Source: Deltaproteobacteria bacterium (GTDB taxonomy: Bacteria > Desulfobacterota > Desulfarculia > Adiutricales > Adiutricaceae). From it: a stretch of DNA of 17,625 nt. The stretch spans positions 1 through 17,625 of the forward strand of contig JAIRNQ010000098.1 in assembly GCA_031257955.1 (NCBI GenBank), in the 5' to 3' direction. Made by a program: the position numbers and the translations under genes. Positions within the stretch are counted from its first letter, which is position 1. Every line of letters begins with the position of its first letter. Of the stretch, positions 1-7,790 are shown piece after piece. Under the pieces are notes generated by a model. That model made no database searches. It was not told the DNA's origin and saw only the letters and a program-made list of their open reading frames with translations.

Positions 1-625
1 GGCCCGCGGCGGATCCAGTCATCTCGGCCGCGATCAGGATGAAAAAACTCCTCTCGACCCCAATCCTGAAACCGTTGAAAATCGCGGGCATGGCCCCGGG
101 CAGAATTACTTTACAGAAAAGCTTCCATTCACCGGGGTTTAAGCTCATGGCTGTTTTGATGACCGCCTCATCGACGCTTCTAACCCCCGTAACGCCGCTG
201 AAAAAAATGGGCCAGAAGGCGACCCAAACTAAAGCCGATATCTTGGCAGTCTCTCCCATACCGAATATGACCACGAACACGGGAAACAGGCAGTAAGGGT
301 TAATCAGGCCAAAAATCCTGAAGAGAGCCTCAAGCCTCTGATAGGCCCCCGGGAACAGCCGGCCCAGAAGGCAAGAGAGCGGGACGGCCAATACGACCGC
401 CGCCACCATGCCAATCAGCACTCTGACCATGGAGACCATGATATGGGTAAACAGATGGTACTTCTTCCACAGATCAAAGAGCGCCGTCACCGTCCGTGAA
501 AGCGATGGCAAAGTGGTCGGATCGGCCAGCCCTAAGCGGCCTGAGAGTTCCCAGAGAGCCAAAAGCAGAATGAGGGCCAAGTACTTGTCGGTCATCCTGC
601 TCAGTGTTTCTTTCCCTTCAAGCAT
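1..625 (-). CDS. ABC transporter permease, SsuC/TauC-like (partial, runs off the left edge)
   Basis: The reverse strand is open from an ATG at 625-623 to the window edge, about 208 codons, with no stop. The translation is a hydrophobic inner-membrane permease: a first membrane segment around residues 18-30, further segments near 62-80 and 100-120, then the cytoplasmic EAA loop near 165-185 (a Gly-Glu-Trp-Lys core followed by VILPGAMPAIFNGF). Near the edge it reads FFILIAAEM, matching the IILVAAEM stretch of the other permease at 7791-8558, so the two are homologues of one family. It is the most distal gene seen and follows the NifH-like gene after 219 bp. It probably forms the channel with the other permease as a heterodimer, or each may form a homodimer. 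Start choice is uncertain: an in-frame ATG at 595 is also possible and neither has a strong ribosome binding site. Confidence 0.85.
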   Translation of the reverse strand, partial: MLEGKETLSRMTDKYLALILLLALWELSGRLGLADPTTLPSLSRTVTALFDLWKKYHLFTHIMVSMVRVLIGMVAAVVLAVPLSCLLGRLFPGAYQRLEALFRIFGLINPYCLFPVFVVIFGMGETAKISALVWVAFWPIFFSGVTGVRSVDEAVIKTAMSLNPGEWKLFCKVILPGAMPAIFNGFRIGVERSFFILIAAEMTGSAAG

Positions 626-698
626 AAAGACCCGAGCTTGGCCTTCTCCCCCCTTCCTGAGGCCATACCTCCCGCTCCCTGAAGGGAACGGGGGGGGT

Positions 699-841
699 GA
701 CCGCGGGCCTGAATGAACGGAACTGGGGGCGATAGCCTCAATGAACGGAACGGATGGCCGCGAGCTTCAGTGGACTGAGCGGGGGACCGCGGGCCTTACG
801 GAACGGGGGGCGCAAGCCTCAATGAACGGAACGGATGGCCG
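699..841. repeat. Imperfect ~81-86 bp direct duplication between nifH-like and permease genes
   Basis: The gap between the partial permease and the NifH-like gene holds two copies of a degenerate unit. The 12-mer GACCGCGGGCCT occurs at 699-710 and 785-796, and a 27-bp block ending in GAACGGAACGGATGGCCG occurs at 734-760 and again at 815-841. A third partial copy of the GAATGAACGGAAC core lies at 711-723. No coding frame or terminator was recognised here. Confidence 0.8.
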
Positions 842-844
842 GGG

Positions 845-1765
845 TCAGATGAGCGCTCCAGCGGTTCGAGCTTCGCCTCTTTCGATGGCCAGAATCTGAT
901 CCGACCAGCTGCTGGCCCAGTCCCTGAGTTCCTTGGGTTCCAAGGGTGTTGGGGTCAGACTGCGTTCGTGTTCGGCCACCCGCTTGGCGAGCTCGCGATA
1001 GACCGCCGCCTGTTCGGAGTCCGGGGCGGCCTCAATGGTTGTTTTCCCGCTGAGCTCGCTTTGGGTCACGGTAATCGATCTGGGTACGTACTGAATGACC
1101 TTAGTGTTAGCCCGGGCCACAAAATCGTCTATGATCGATTGCTGGTACCCGCCGGAGACTGAGTTGGCGATGAGACCGCCAAGTAAAGCCCCGCCGGCGT
1201 TAGAGTATTTCTGGATGCCTTTAAACAGGTTGTTGGCGGCGTAAATGGCCATGAAATCCGAGGAAGACACGGTGAAGACATGCTGGGCGATGCCCTCGCG
1301 GATGGGCACCGCGAAACCTCCGCAGACCACATCCCCTAACACATCGTAGATTACATAGTCAAGCTCGAGTTCCTCGTAGATATTCTGGCGTTTAAGGAGC
1401 TGGACGGCCGTGATGATGCCGCGCCCGGCGCAGCCCACCCCAGGGGAGGGGCCGCCCGCCTCAACGCAGTAGATGCCGTTATATCCCTCGAAAATCGCGT
1501 CGCGGGCGTCAACCCTGGCGTTTTCCCGCAAGAGGTCCAAGATGGTTGGAATATAGCTGCCATCCCGCAGGGTATTGGTTGAGTCGGCCTTGGGGTCGCA
1601 GCCGAACTGCATGACTTTAAAGCCCATGGTCGAGAGCGCAGCGCTGAGGTTGGAAGTTGTGGTGGATTTGCCAATGCCTCCCTTGCCATAAATGGCGATC
1701 TGTTTGATTTTTTTTGGCTTGGCCGGAAGTTTCCCATTGCCTTTGCCGTTGCTTTTAGCGGTCAT
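845..1765 (-). CDS. NifH-like nitrogenase-type iron protein (ATP-dependent reductase)
   Basis: This is a homodimeric [4Fe-4S] ATPase of the NifH/BchL/CfbC superfamily, which passes electrons to a NifDK-like partner at the cost of ATP. It has the P-loop GKGGIGKSTTTSN, the switch I motif CDPKADST, the first cluster cysteine in GVGCAGRGI together with the arginine that is ADP-ribosylated in true NifH, and the second cluster cysteine in DVLGDVVCGGFAVPI. Both cluster ligands are therefore intact. The ATG at 1765 is chosen over an upstream in-frame ATG at 1795 because AGGAG lies 8 bases ahead of it. This gives 306 residues, slightly longer than classical NifH, with a Lys-rich N-terminal extension of about 20 residues. 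It lies about 7 kb downstream of the D/K-like genes in the same gene block, which is unusual; the ABC genes sit between. It is nitrogenase-like rather than demonstrably nitrogen-fixing. Confidence 0.95.
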   Translation of the reverse strand: MTAKSNGKGNGKLPAKPKKIKQIAIYGKGGIGKSTTTSNLSAALSTMGFKVMQFGCDPKADSTNTLRDGSYIPTILDLLRENARVDARDAIFEGYNGIYCVEAGGPSPGVGCAGRGIITAVQLLKRQNIYEELELDYVIYDVLGDVVCGGFAVPIREGIAQHVFTVSSSDFMAIYAANNLFKGIQKYSNAGGALLGGLIANSVSGGYQQSIIDDFVARANTKVIQYVPRSITVTQSELSGKTTIEAAPDSEQAAVYRELAKRVAEHERSLTPTPLEPKELRDWASSWSDQILAIERGEARTAGALI

Positions 1766-1886
1766 AAAACACTCCTGCGTAATTATCGGAATCATAAGTA
1801 ACAGCCGTCTATTTCAGAATAGGGGCTGAGACCAGAGTATGCCCCAGGGCCTACTGGGGGCACGAGGCATTAAAAGATTGGTCGGC

Positions 1887-2798
1887 TCACAGCGCGGCCT
1901 GCCTTAGCGGTTCTTCGACCGCGGCCTGCCTGATGGATTCTTCAGAGGCCGCTTGGCTGAAATCATCCTCGGCTAGGTCTGGCGCCGCTGGGGTCTGTAA
2001 ATTATGCCAAATACGTTCGCGGAGACGCGCGTAAGCCTCAGAGGATCTGACCTTCTGGCTGGTACGGGGCCTGGGGAGTTCTATGGGGATGACTTCCTTA
2101 ATTCTTCCGGGATTGGCGCTCATCACCACCACCCGGTCAGCCAGCAAAATCGCCTCGTCTATGCTGTGTGTCACGAATATAATCGTCTTATGGGTTTTCT
2201 CCCAGATCTTGGCCAGCTCATCTTGGAGCGTCTCTCTTGTCTGGGCGTCAACCGCGGCGAAAGGCTCGTCCATCAGAAGCACCTTAGGCCCATAGGCCAA
2301 GGCCCTGGCTATGGCCACCCTCTGTTTCATGCCGCCTGATAGCTCATGAGGGTAGTGGTTCTCAAAGCCGCGCAGATTCACAAGCTCAATGTAATGCGTG
2401 CATAGCTCTCGTCTTTCGGCGGCCGGGACTCCTTTGATTTCAAGCCCGAACTCGATGTTCCGTCTGACCGTTCGCCAGGGGAACAAAGCGTAGCCCTGCA
2501 TGACGATACCCCGGTCCAGAGCCGGCCCGGAAATCTCCTGGCCGTCAATGAGGATAGCCCCGGCCGCGGGCCTGGCCAAGCCGGCGATCATGTCAAGGAG
2601 AGTCGATTTTCCGCACCCGCTGGGACCAACGATGGTTACGAACTCACCATCGGCCACTTCCAGGCTGAAGCTTTTGATGGCGAGAAATCGCCCTGGCTGA
2701 GAACCGTTGGAGGCCCTGACCTGATAGGACTGCTGAAGGTCCTTCAAGACAATCTTATAGCGGGGCTCAATAAAGTCCGCCTCAATAACAGTGTCCAT
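1887..2798 (-). CDS. ABC transporter ATP-binding protein, SsuB/TauB/NrtD-like
   Basis: This is the cytoplasmic nucleotide-binding subunit that powers the importer formed with the two permeases. Visible motifs are Walker A GPSGCGKST (about residues 58-66), the Q-loop in VMQGYALFPW (about 99-108), the ABC signature LSGGMKQR (about 153-160), Walker B VLLMDEP (about 173-179) and the H-loop VTHSID (about 209-214). The first 260 residues match the usual size of the nitrate/sulfonate/taurine ATPase group. The last ~35 residues are an Ala/Glu/Gln-rich tail with a short duplicated element (ESIRQAA, EPLRQAA), not part of the family core and probably disordered. The start has GGAG 8 bases upstream. It lies between binding-protein gene 4 and the NifH-like gene. 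It is the only ATPase gene seen for the system. Confidence 0.95.
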   Translation of the reverse strand: MDTVIEADFIEPRYKIVLKDLQQSYQVRASNGSQPGRFLAIKSFSLEVADGEFVTIVGPSGCGKSTLLDMIAGLARPAAGAILIDGQEISGPALDRGIVMQGYALFPWRTVRRNIEFGLEIKGVPAAERRELCTHYIELVNLRGFENHYPHELSGGMKQRVAIARALAYGPKVLLMDEPFAAVDAQTRETLQDELAKIWEKTHKTIIFVTHSIDEAILLADRVVVMSANPGRIKEVIPIELPRPRTSQKVRSSEAYARLRERIWHNLQTPAAPDLAEDDFSQAASEESIRQAAVEEPLRQAAL

Positions 2799-2898
2799 AA
2801 TGTTGACTCCAAAAACGCTTTAAATATCTAAAATATTAAAGCTATGATTATTAAACCAGCAATGTCCCGTGAAGTCCGCCAAACAATTTAAGAGCGGA

Positions 2899-2918
2899 AG
2901 CGGTTTCAGCGAACCGCT
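2899..2918 (-). other. Perfect 7-bp hairpin after binding-protein gene 4
   Basis: AGCGGTT and AACCGCT face each other around a 6-base loop, in the 178-bp gap between the binding protein 4 stop and the ATPase start. No T-tract follows on the minus strand, so a full terminator is unlikely. A hairpin here could protect the upstream lipoprotein transcript from 3' decay or cause partial attenuation, as is common after binding-protein genes; that role is an inference. Confidence 0.5.
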
Positions 2919-2976
2919 ACAGTAATCCAGGAAGCCAGCGGCGGGTTTTCGAGGGGGGACGATCAAACGATTATTC

Positions 2977-4035
2977 TTAAAACCTGTAGTCCTGAGAATT
3001 GACATTGAACTCATTGGTGTATATATCTTTCGCGGCCAGGTCCACCGTCAACTCCCCATATCCCTTAAGAATATCGATCCAGATCTGCACCGAATCCTCT
3101 TTAATTATTCCATCATTAGTGTAATTCATTATAGTTATCTTCTCGACCGGAATGTCCGCTCGCTCGGCTTGTATTCTTTTAGCCTCTTCGCGGTTCTCAT
3201 TGATCCATTTATCGGTTTTCGATTGGGCGGCGACAAAGCGCCTCACGGCTTCTGGATTGTCTCTGATAAAATCTTCATGGAAATACCAGGGTGTCGCTCC
3301 GCCGACCGCTTCCCAGACATCATAGTCGTCGAAAAGGACCCTTACGCCGCCGTTATTGAACACATCCAGCGGATGACCATGAAAGCCCGCGACATCTATC
3401 GACCCGTTACGGAGAGCCAATTCCTCGTTGCCGGAGGGCACAGTGACAATCTCAAAGGTGCCCTGAGGCTCCTCAATCCCGAGTTTTTTCAGAATTCCGT
3501 AAGGGATGTACTCATTGCAGCCGCCAACCGCGTTTAGCCCAATGTTCTTGTCAATGATATCTGTCGGCGTTTTGAGAGGGCCATCGCTCAAGACCACATA
3601 TTCCATATGCGGAAAAGCCTCACTCGTCTCGGAGTCGGCCACCACCGCCCTGATGGGCGCCCCGGCGGCGATTCCGTTGATGGTACGGTTGACGTGCAGG
3701 GTACCCACATCGTTATCTTTCGCCACGACGGCAGCCACGTGCTGCCCCGGGCCGATAACCCCGGTGAATACAGGCTTGATACCCTCCTCCTCGTAGAAGC
3801 CTTTGGCGTCCGCTATGTACGGAGTGTAAACCCCAGTGGGCGTATACGAGTCGGGGATGCGGATTTCATAAAATTCTGGATAATTGGGCTCGTTACCTTT
3901 GGCCGCCGCCAAGGAGCTGGTTGATGGGGAGTCCGAAACCACGCTCGCCCCGTCGGAAGGTTCGCTTGAGCAGCCCGCCAGCGATACCAGGCCCGCGGCC
4001 ACCAATACCGAGAAAATTGGCTGAAACAGTTTCAT
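2977..4035 (-). CDS. ABC substrate-binding lipoprotein, copy 4 of 4
   Basis: This 352-residue protein starts with a lipoprotein signal peptide whose lipobox ends SLAGC (Cys22), followed by a Ser/Ala-rich linker to about residue 50 and then a type 2 periplasmic binding fold like SsuA/TauA/NrtA/NMT1. Stretches shared with the other three copies include HVNRTINGIAAGAPI, GGCNEYIPYGILKK, GFHGHPLDVFNNGG, GGATPWYFHEDFI and the near C-terminal IYTNEFN. Compared with the others it differs at IPYG (TPYG elsewhere), in the VWEAVGG segment (VWG[X][X]GG elsewhere), and it lacks a C-terminal extension after DYRF. The ATG at 4035 has AAAGGG just upstream. The 315-bp gap before it carries tandem repeats and a TATAAT on its strand, so this copy may also have its own promoter. 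Confidence 0.93.
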   Translation of the reverse strand: MKLFQPIFSVLVAAGLVSLAGCSSEPSDGASVVSDSPSTSSLAAAKGNEPNYPEFYEIRIPDSYTPTGVYTPYIADAKGFYEEEGIKPVFTGVIGPGQHVAAVVAKDNDVGTLHVNRTINGIAAGAPIRAVVADSETSEAFPHMEYVVLSDGPLKTPTDIIDKNIGLNAVGGCNEYIPYGILKKLGIEEPQGTFEIVTVPSGNEELALRNGSIDVAGFHGHPLDVFNNGGVRVLFDDYDVWEAVGGATPWYFHEDFIRDNPEAVRRFVAAQSKTDKWINENREEAKRIQAERADIPVEKITIMNYTNDGIIKEDSVQIWIDILKGYGELTVDLAAKDIYTNEFNVNSQDYRF

Positions 4036-4114
4036 AATCCCTTTACCCCTTTCATGAGGCTGGAAAAGTGTAGAGAACTAATAGTTGAACCAAGGATTTA
4101 AAAGTAACATCGTG

Positions 4115-4120
4115 ATTATA
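4115..4120 (-). promoter_or_regulatory. Possible -10 box ahead of binding-protein gene 4
   Basis: On the minus strand the sequence reads TATAAT, 80 bases before the ATG of copy 4. No good -35 hexamer lies 16-18 bases upstream, so this is only a candidate internal promoter. Its location directly beside the repeat block and in the longest gap between the binding-protein genes makes it plausible. Confidence 0.3.
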
Positions 4121-4140
4121 GCCAGCCAGACTGAACAAAC

Positions 4141-4320
4141 ACGGAGCCGGCGAGAGTCTTTCCTGGCCGGCCAAGGTTTTCGGACACCTTCAGGCTGACC
4201 GGACGGAGCCGGTGAGAGTTTTTCCAGGCCGGCCAAGGTTTTCGGACACCTTCAGGCTGACCGGACGGAGCCGGGAAGTGTTTTTCCCAGGCGGGTCAAG
4301 GTTATCGGATACCCCGGCCA
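4141..4320. repeat. Three tandem ~62-bp units between binding-protein genes 3 and 4
   Basis: Units begin with ACGGAGCCGG at 4141, 4203 and 4265. The first two are nearly identical over 62 bp and contain the palindrome GGCCGGCC and the string AAGGTTTTCGGACACC. The third has diverged and decays after about 55 bp. They lie in an untranslated gap and are not a CRISPR array because there are no unique spacers. The layout (GGTGA, then GTTTTTCC, then GGCCG, then GGTTTTC) resembles the units in the operon leader at 11638-11814. Confidence 0.9.
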
Positions 4321-4350
4321 TCAATTCTCTGGCCGTTTTTCCCCTGACCA

Positions 4351-5448
4351 TCAATCCCCTGCCCGATTATCGCCGGCGAGCGTATCCGTCTCGCCGAATC
4401 TGTATTCAGGCGAAAACTGATTAAACTCATTTGTATAAATGTCCGAGACAGCCAAATCCACCGTCAGCTCCCCATAGCCCTTGAGAATATCGATCCAGAG
4501 TTGGACGGATTGTTCCGCGATAACCCCATCATCGGCGAACTTGGTGAGAGTGACTTTCTCAAAAGGGACCTCCGTCCACTCGCTATGTATTCTTTTGGCC
4601 TCTTCGCGGTTTTCGTTTATCCATCTGCTAGCCTTGGCGTGGGCGGCCACAAACCTCCGGACCGCCTCGGGCTTCTCACGGATAAAATCTTCGTGAAAAT
4701 ACCAAGGTGTGGCCCCTCCCTCGTGACCCCACACGTCATAGTCATCAAAGAGGAGCCGCACGCCACCATTATTGAAAACATCCAGCGGGTGTCCATGAAA
4801 GCCCACAACGTCAACCGCTCCGCTTCTCAAGGCAGCTTCCTCGTTTCCGGGGGGTACCGTGACTATCTCAAAAGAGCCGCGCGGATCCTCAATCCCTAGT
4901 TTTTTTAAGATCCCGTAGGGGGTATACTCGTTGCAGCCCCCTACCGCATTGATGCCAACTTTTTTGCCGACCATATCAAGGGGCGTTTTCAAGGGACTCT
5001 CATCCAGCACCAGAAATTCCATATGCGGAAAATCTTCGCTTGTCTCCGAATCGGCCACCACGGCCCTGATGGGCGCCCCGGCGGCCACTCCATTGATAGT
5101 CCGGTTCACGTGGAGATATCCAACGTCGTTGTCTTTAGCCACGACCGCGGCCACGAGCTGGCCCGGGCCGATTACCCCTGTGAATACCGGCTTGATTCCC
5201 TCCGCCACATAGAAGCCTTTTTTATCGGCGATATATGGCAGGAAGAGAGTAGAAGGTGAATACATATTAGGCATTCGAACTTCGTAATACGAAGGGAAGC
5301 TCTGGCCGGAGGTTGAAGCTGAATCGGCCGAGCCGGCCTCTTCGGAGGAAGGGCCGTTTGAGCACCCAGCAATCGATAAGATAGCTACCAGAGCGGCGGC
5401 GAAGATTATGCTCTCATGTTTGTTCGCGCTTCGTTGTGCCTGACCCAA
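4351..5448 (-). CDS. ABC substrate-binding lipoprotein, copy 3 of 4 (TTG start)
   Basis: This 365-residue binding protein has a signal peptide with lipobox ILSIAGC (Cys29), a Ser/Ala linker and the same type 2 binding fold as its paralogues: HVNRTINGVAAGAPI, GGCNEYTPYGILKK, GFHGHPLDVFNNGG, GGATPWYFHEDFI and IYTNEFN. The start codon is TTG: there is no in-frame ATG or GTG upstream before a TAG, and no in-frame ATG between it and the lipobox. GAGG lies about 10 bases ahead, a weak site, so translation may be lower than for its neighbours. It begins 42 bp after the stop of copy 2. It ends with a short extension after EYRF (about 15 residues) not shared by copy 4. Confidence 0.92.
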   Translation of the reverse strand: MGQAQRSANKHESIIFAAALVAILSIAGCSNGPSSEEAGSADSASTSGQSFPSYYEVRMPNMYSPSTLFLPYIADKKGFYVAEGIKPVFTGVIGPGQLVAAVVAKDNDVGYLHVNRTINGVAAGAPIRAVVADSETSEDFPHMEFLVLDESPLKTPLDMVGKKVGINAVGGCNEYTPYGILKKLGIEDPRGSFEIVTVPPGNEEAALRSGAVDVVGFHGHPLDVFNNGGVRLLFDDYDVWGHEGGATPWYFHEDFIREKPEAVRRFVAAHAKASRWINENREEAKRIHSEWTEVPFEKVTLTKFADDGVIAEQSVQLWIDILKGYGELTVDLAVSDIYTNEFNQFSPEYRFGETDTLAGDNRAGD

Positions 5449-5490
5449 GTTTGGAAACCTCGTGACCGATTTTTCAGTCGGCCCGCTATT

Positions 5491-6594
5491 CTATTGCCTG
5501 GCAGAGCCATTGGCGGCCTTGACGAATCTGTAGTCCCGGGAGTTAGGGTTAAACTCGTTGGTATAAATATCCGTGGCGAGCAAATCAACCGTGAGTTCCC
5601 CATAACTCTTGAGGGTGTCAATCCAGATCTGAACGGATTTTTTAGTGATAATTCCATCATCGGTGAATTTCATGATCCCCACTTTCTCAACGGGAACGTC
5701 CGCCCATTCGCTCTGGATTTTTCTCGCTTCCTCCCGGTTTTCGTTTATCCATTTGCCCGTTTTGATATGGGCCGCCACGAACCTGCGGACCGCCTCAGGC
5801 TTTTCCTTGATAAAATCCTCGTGAAAATACCAGGGTGTCGCCCCTCCATCTTTTCCCCACACCTGATAATCGTCAAAGAAAATGCGGACGCCGCCATTAT
5901 TGAAAACGCCAAGCGGGTGTCCATGAAAGCCCACGACATCAACCTCGCCGCTCCTGAGGATAACTTCCTCGTTTCCGGCGGGGATAACGATTATCTCAAA
6001 AGAATCCCTGGGGTCCTCAATTCCGCGTTTTGTCAGGATCCCGTAAGGCGTGTACTCGTTGCAGCCGCCGAGGGTTATAATTCCGACTTTTTTTCCGACC
6101 ATATCAAGAGGCTCTTTCAAAGGGCTCTCATCCAAGACCAGATATTCCATGTGCGGAAAATCCTCGCTGGTCTCGGTGTCGGCCACAACAGCCTTGATGG
6201 GGGCCCCGGCGGCCACGCCATTGATGGTCCGGTTCACGTGAAGATAGCCAATGTCGCAATCTTTAGACACGACGGCGGCCACCAGCTGGCTGGCCCCGAT
6301 TACCCCAGTAAAGACCGGTTTTATGCCCTCGGCTTCATAGAAGCCTTTCTTGGCGGCAATATACGGGAGGAAGACAGTATTCGGATCATATATGTCAGGT
6401 ATCCGTACTTCGTAAAACTCAGGGTACTCTTCGGCGGGCGTCTCGGCGGCGGCCGGGGTCGGGGCCGGGGCCGTTTGGGCGGTCTTGGTGGCTTCGGCGC
6501 TGGGTGCCTGGGCTGAGGGGCTCTCAGAGCATCCAATGAAAAACAGAAGACCTAAAATAGTCACCGTAAGGACAACGCTTTGATATATTTTCAT
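5491..6594 (-). CDS. ABC substrate-binding lipoprotein, copy 2 of 4
   Basis: The frame is open further upstream to 6723, but the ATG at 6594 is chosen because it opens a standard lipoprotein signal peptide ending LLFFIGC (Cys22) and has AGGAA upstream; the longer version would put about 43 hydrophilic residues ahead of it and overlap copy 1. The 367-residue product has a long Pro/Ala/Thr-rich linker (about residues 24-58) that tethers the binding domain to the membrane. Shared blocks are HVNRTINGVAAGAPI, GGCNEYTPYG, GFHGHPL, GGATPWYFHEDFI and IYTNEFN. It is the most divergent copy around the likely pocket: SKDCDIG replaces AKDNDVG, IITLGG replaces INAVGG/IIAVGG, and GHPLGVFNNGG replaces GHPLDVFNNGG. 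It may therefore bind a different ligand. Confidence 0.93.
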   Translation of the reverse strand: MKIYQSVVLTVTILGLLFFIGCSESPSAQAPSAEATKTAQTAPAPTPAAAETPAEEYPEFYEVRIPDIYDPNTVFLPYIAAKKGFYEAEGIKPVFTGVIGASQLVAAVVSKDCDIGYLHVNRTINGVAAGAPIKAVVADTETSEDFPHMEYLVLDESPLKEPLDMVGKKVGIITLGGCNEYTPYGILTKRGIEDPRDSFEIIVIPAGNEEVILRSGEVDVVGFHGHPLGVFNNGGVRIFFDDYQVWGKDGGATPWYFHEDFIKEKPEAVRRFVAAHIKTGKWINENREEARKIQSEWADVPVEKVGIMKFTDDGIITKKSVQIWIDTLKSYGELTVDLLATDIYTNEFNPNSRDYRFVKAANGSARQ

Positions 6595-6655
6595 GTTTAG
6601 ATTCCTGGCAAAGGGCTTAAAACCGCTTGCGGCTTTCCGCCTTCCAACGTTTTGT

Positions 6656-7729
6656 CTATTTGCTGGCGGAGGCTTGAACTCCGCCGTTAAATTTGTAATC
6701 GGGTGAGTTTTCGTTAAACTCATTTGTGTAGATTTCTGACAGGGCCAAATCCTTCGTTAGTTCGCCATAACCCTTGAGAGTGTCTATCCAGATCTGGACG
6801 GAACTATCGGTGATAATCCCATCTTCGGTGTAGCTGGTGATAGTGATTTTCTCCAAGGGAATGTCCGTCCACTCGCTCTGGATTTTTTTCGCTTCCTCGC
6901 GGTTTTCGTTTATCCATTTACTGGCCTTGGCGTGGGCGGCCACGAATCTCCTGACCGCCTCGGGCTTTTCCTGGATAAAATCGGTATGAAAATACCACGG
7001 GGTAGCCCCGCCCTCGGTTCCCCACACATCGTAGTCGTCAAAGAGGAGCCGCACGCCACCGTTATTGAAAACATCCAGCGGATGCCCATGAAAGCCGACA
7101 ACGTCAACATCGCCCGTTCGCAGGGGAACTTCCTCGTTACCGGCGGGAACCGTGACGACCTCGATCGAGCCTTGGGGGTCCGAAACTCCGTGTTTTTTCA
7201 AGATCCCGTAGGGGGTATACTCGTTGCAGCCGCCCACGGCGATAATCCCGACTTTCTTTCCGACCATGTCAAGGGGTCCCTTCAAGGGGCCTTCATCCAA
7301 GACCACGTATTCCATGTGCGGATACTCCTGGCTGGTCTCCTCGTTGGCCACCACGGCCTTGATAGGCGCACCGGCGGCCACGCCATTGATGGTCCGGTTC
7401 ACGTGGAGAAACCCCACGTCGTTATCTTTAGCCACGACAGCGGCCACGTGCTGGCCAGGGCCGATTACTCCCGTAAACACCGGCTTGATGCCTTCCGCCT
7501 CATAGAAGCCTTTCTTGGCGGCGATATATGGGAGGAAGACTACGGATGGGGAATATATATCTGGAATGCGGAGTTCATAAAAATCCGGGAAGTTCTGCGC
7601 CGTCGCGGCTGAAGCCGTGTCGCCAGCCGCGGGACTTTGAACATCAGGGGAGGGGCTCTCAGAACACCCAAAAAAAGATAGAATACATATAAGGGCCATG
7701 GCCAAGGTACAGTTCTGACCTATTTTCAT
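6656..7729 (-). CDS. ABC substrate-binding lipoprotein, copy 1 of 4
   Basis: This is the first of four consecutive paralogues, 357 residues. The N-terminus is a signal peptide ending SFFGC (Cys22), a slightly atypical lipobox with Phe at -3 and -2. A linker rich in Ala/Ser/Pro runs to about residue 46. The binding domain carries HVNRTINGVAAGAPI (about 109-123), GGCNEYTPYGILKK (about 166-179, Cys168), GFHGHPLDVFNNGGVR (about 212-227), GGATPWYFH (about 240-249) and IYTNEFN near the end. The Cys, the two His and the aromatic cluster are the same in all four copies and are good candidates for the ligand pocket. The family (SsuA/TauA/NrtA/NMT1-like) binds small oxyanions, sulfonates or heterocycles. 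Spacing from the permease stop is 61 bp. Confidence 0.94.
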   Translation of the reverse strand: MKIGQNCTLAMALICILSFFGCSESPSPDVQSPAAGDTASAATAQNFPDFYELRIPDIYSPSVVFLPYIAAKKGFYEAEGIKPVFTGVIGPGQHVAAVVAKDNDVGFLHVNRTINGVAAGAPIKAVVANEETSQEYPHMEYVVLDEGPLKGPLDMVGKKVGIIAVGGCNEYTPYGILKKHGVSDPQGSIEVVTVPAGNEEVPLRTGDVDVVGFHGHPLDVFNNGGVRLLFDDYDVWGTEGGATPWYFHTDFIQEKPEAVRRFVAAHAKASKWINENREEAKKIQSEWTDIPLEKITITSYTEDGIITDSSVQIWIDTLKGYGELTKDLALSEIYTNEFNENSPDYKFNGGVQASASK

Positions 7730-7790
7730 GATTTTTACCGCTTCCTTCCTATATTTTGAGCCACTTTCAACATCCTCGCGGAGCGGTGGG

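Noticed and set aside
39..716. Plus-strand frames of 85 and 102 residues at the left edge
   Set aside because: They lie opposite a clear permease gene on the minus strand, which runs off the edge without a stop; their translations show no family features.
4141..4320. CRISPR array
   Set aside because: Units are contiguous tandem repeats with no unique spacers between them, and there are no cas genes.
5416..6516. Plus-strand 366-residue open frame
   Set aside because: It is antisense to binding proteins 2 and 3; its Asp/Gly/Pro-rich product mirrors the codon pattern of the real genes, and similar antisense frames appear opposite the paralogous copies.
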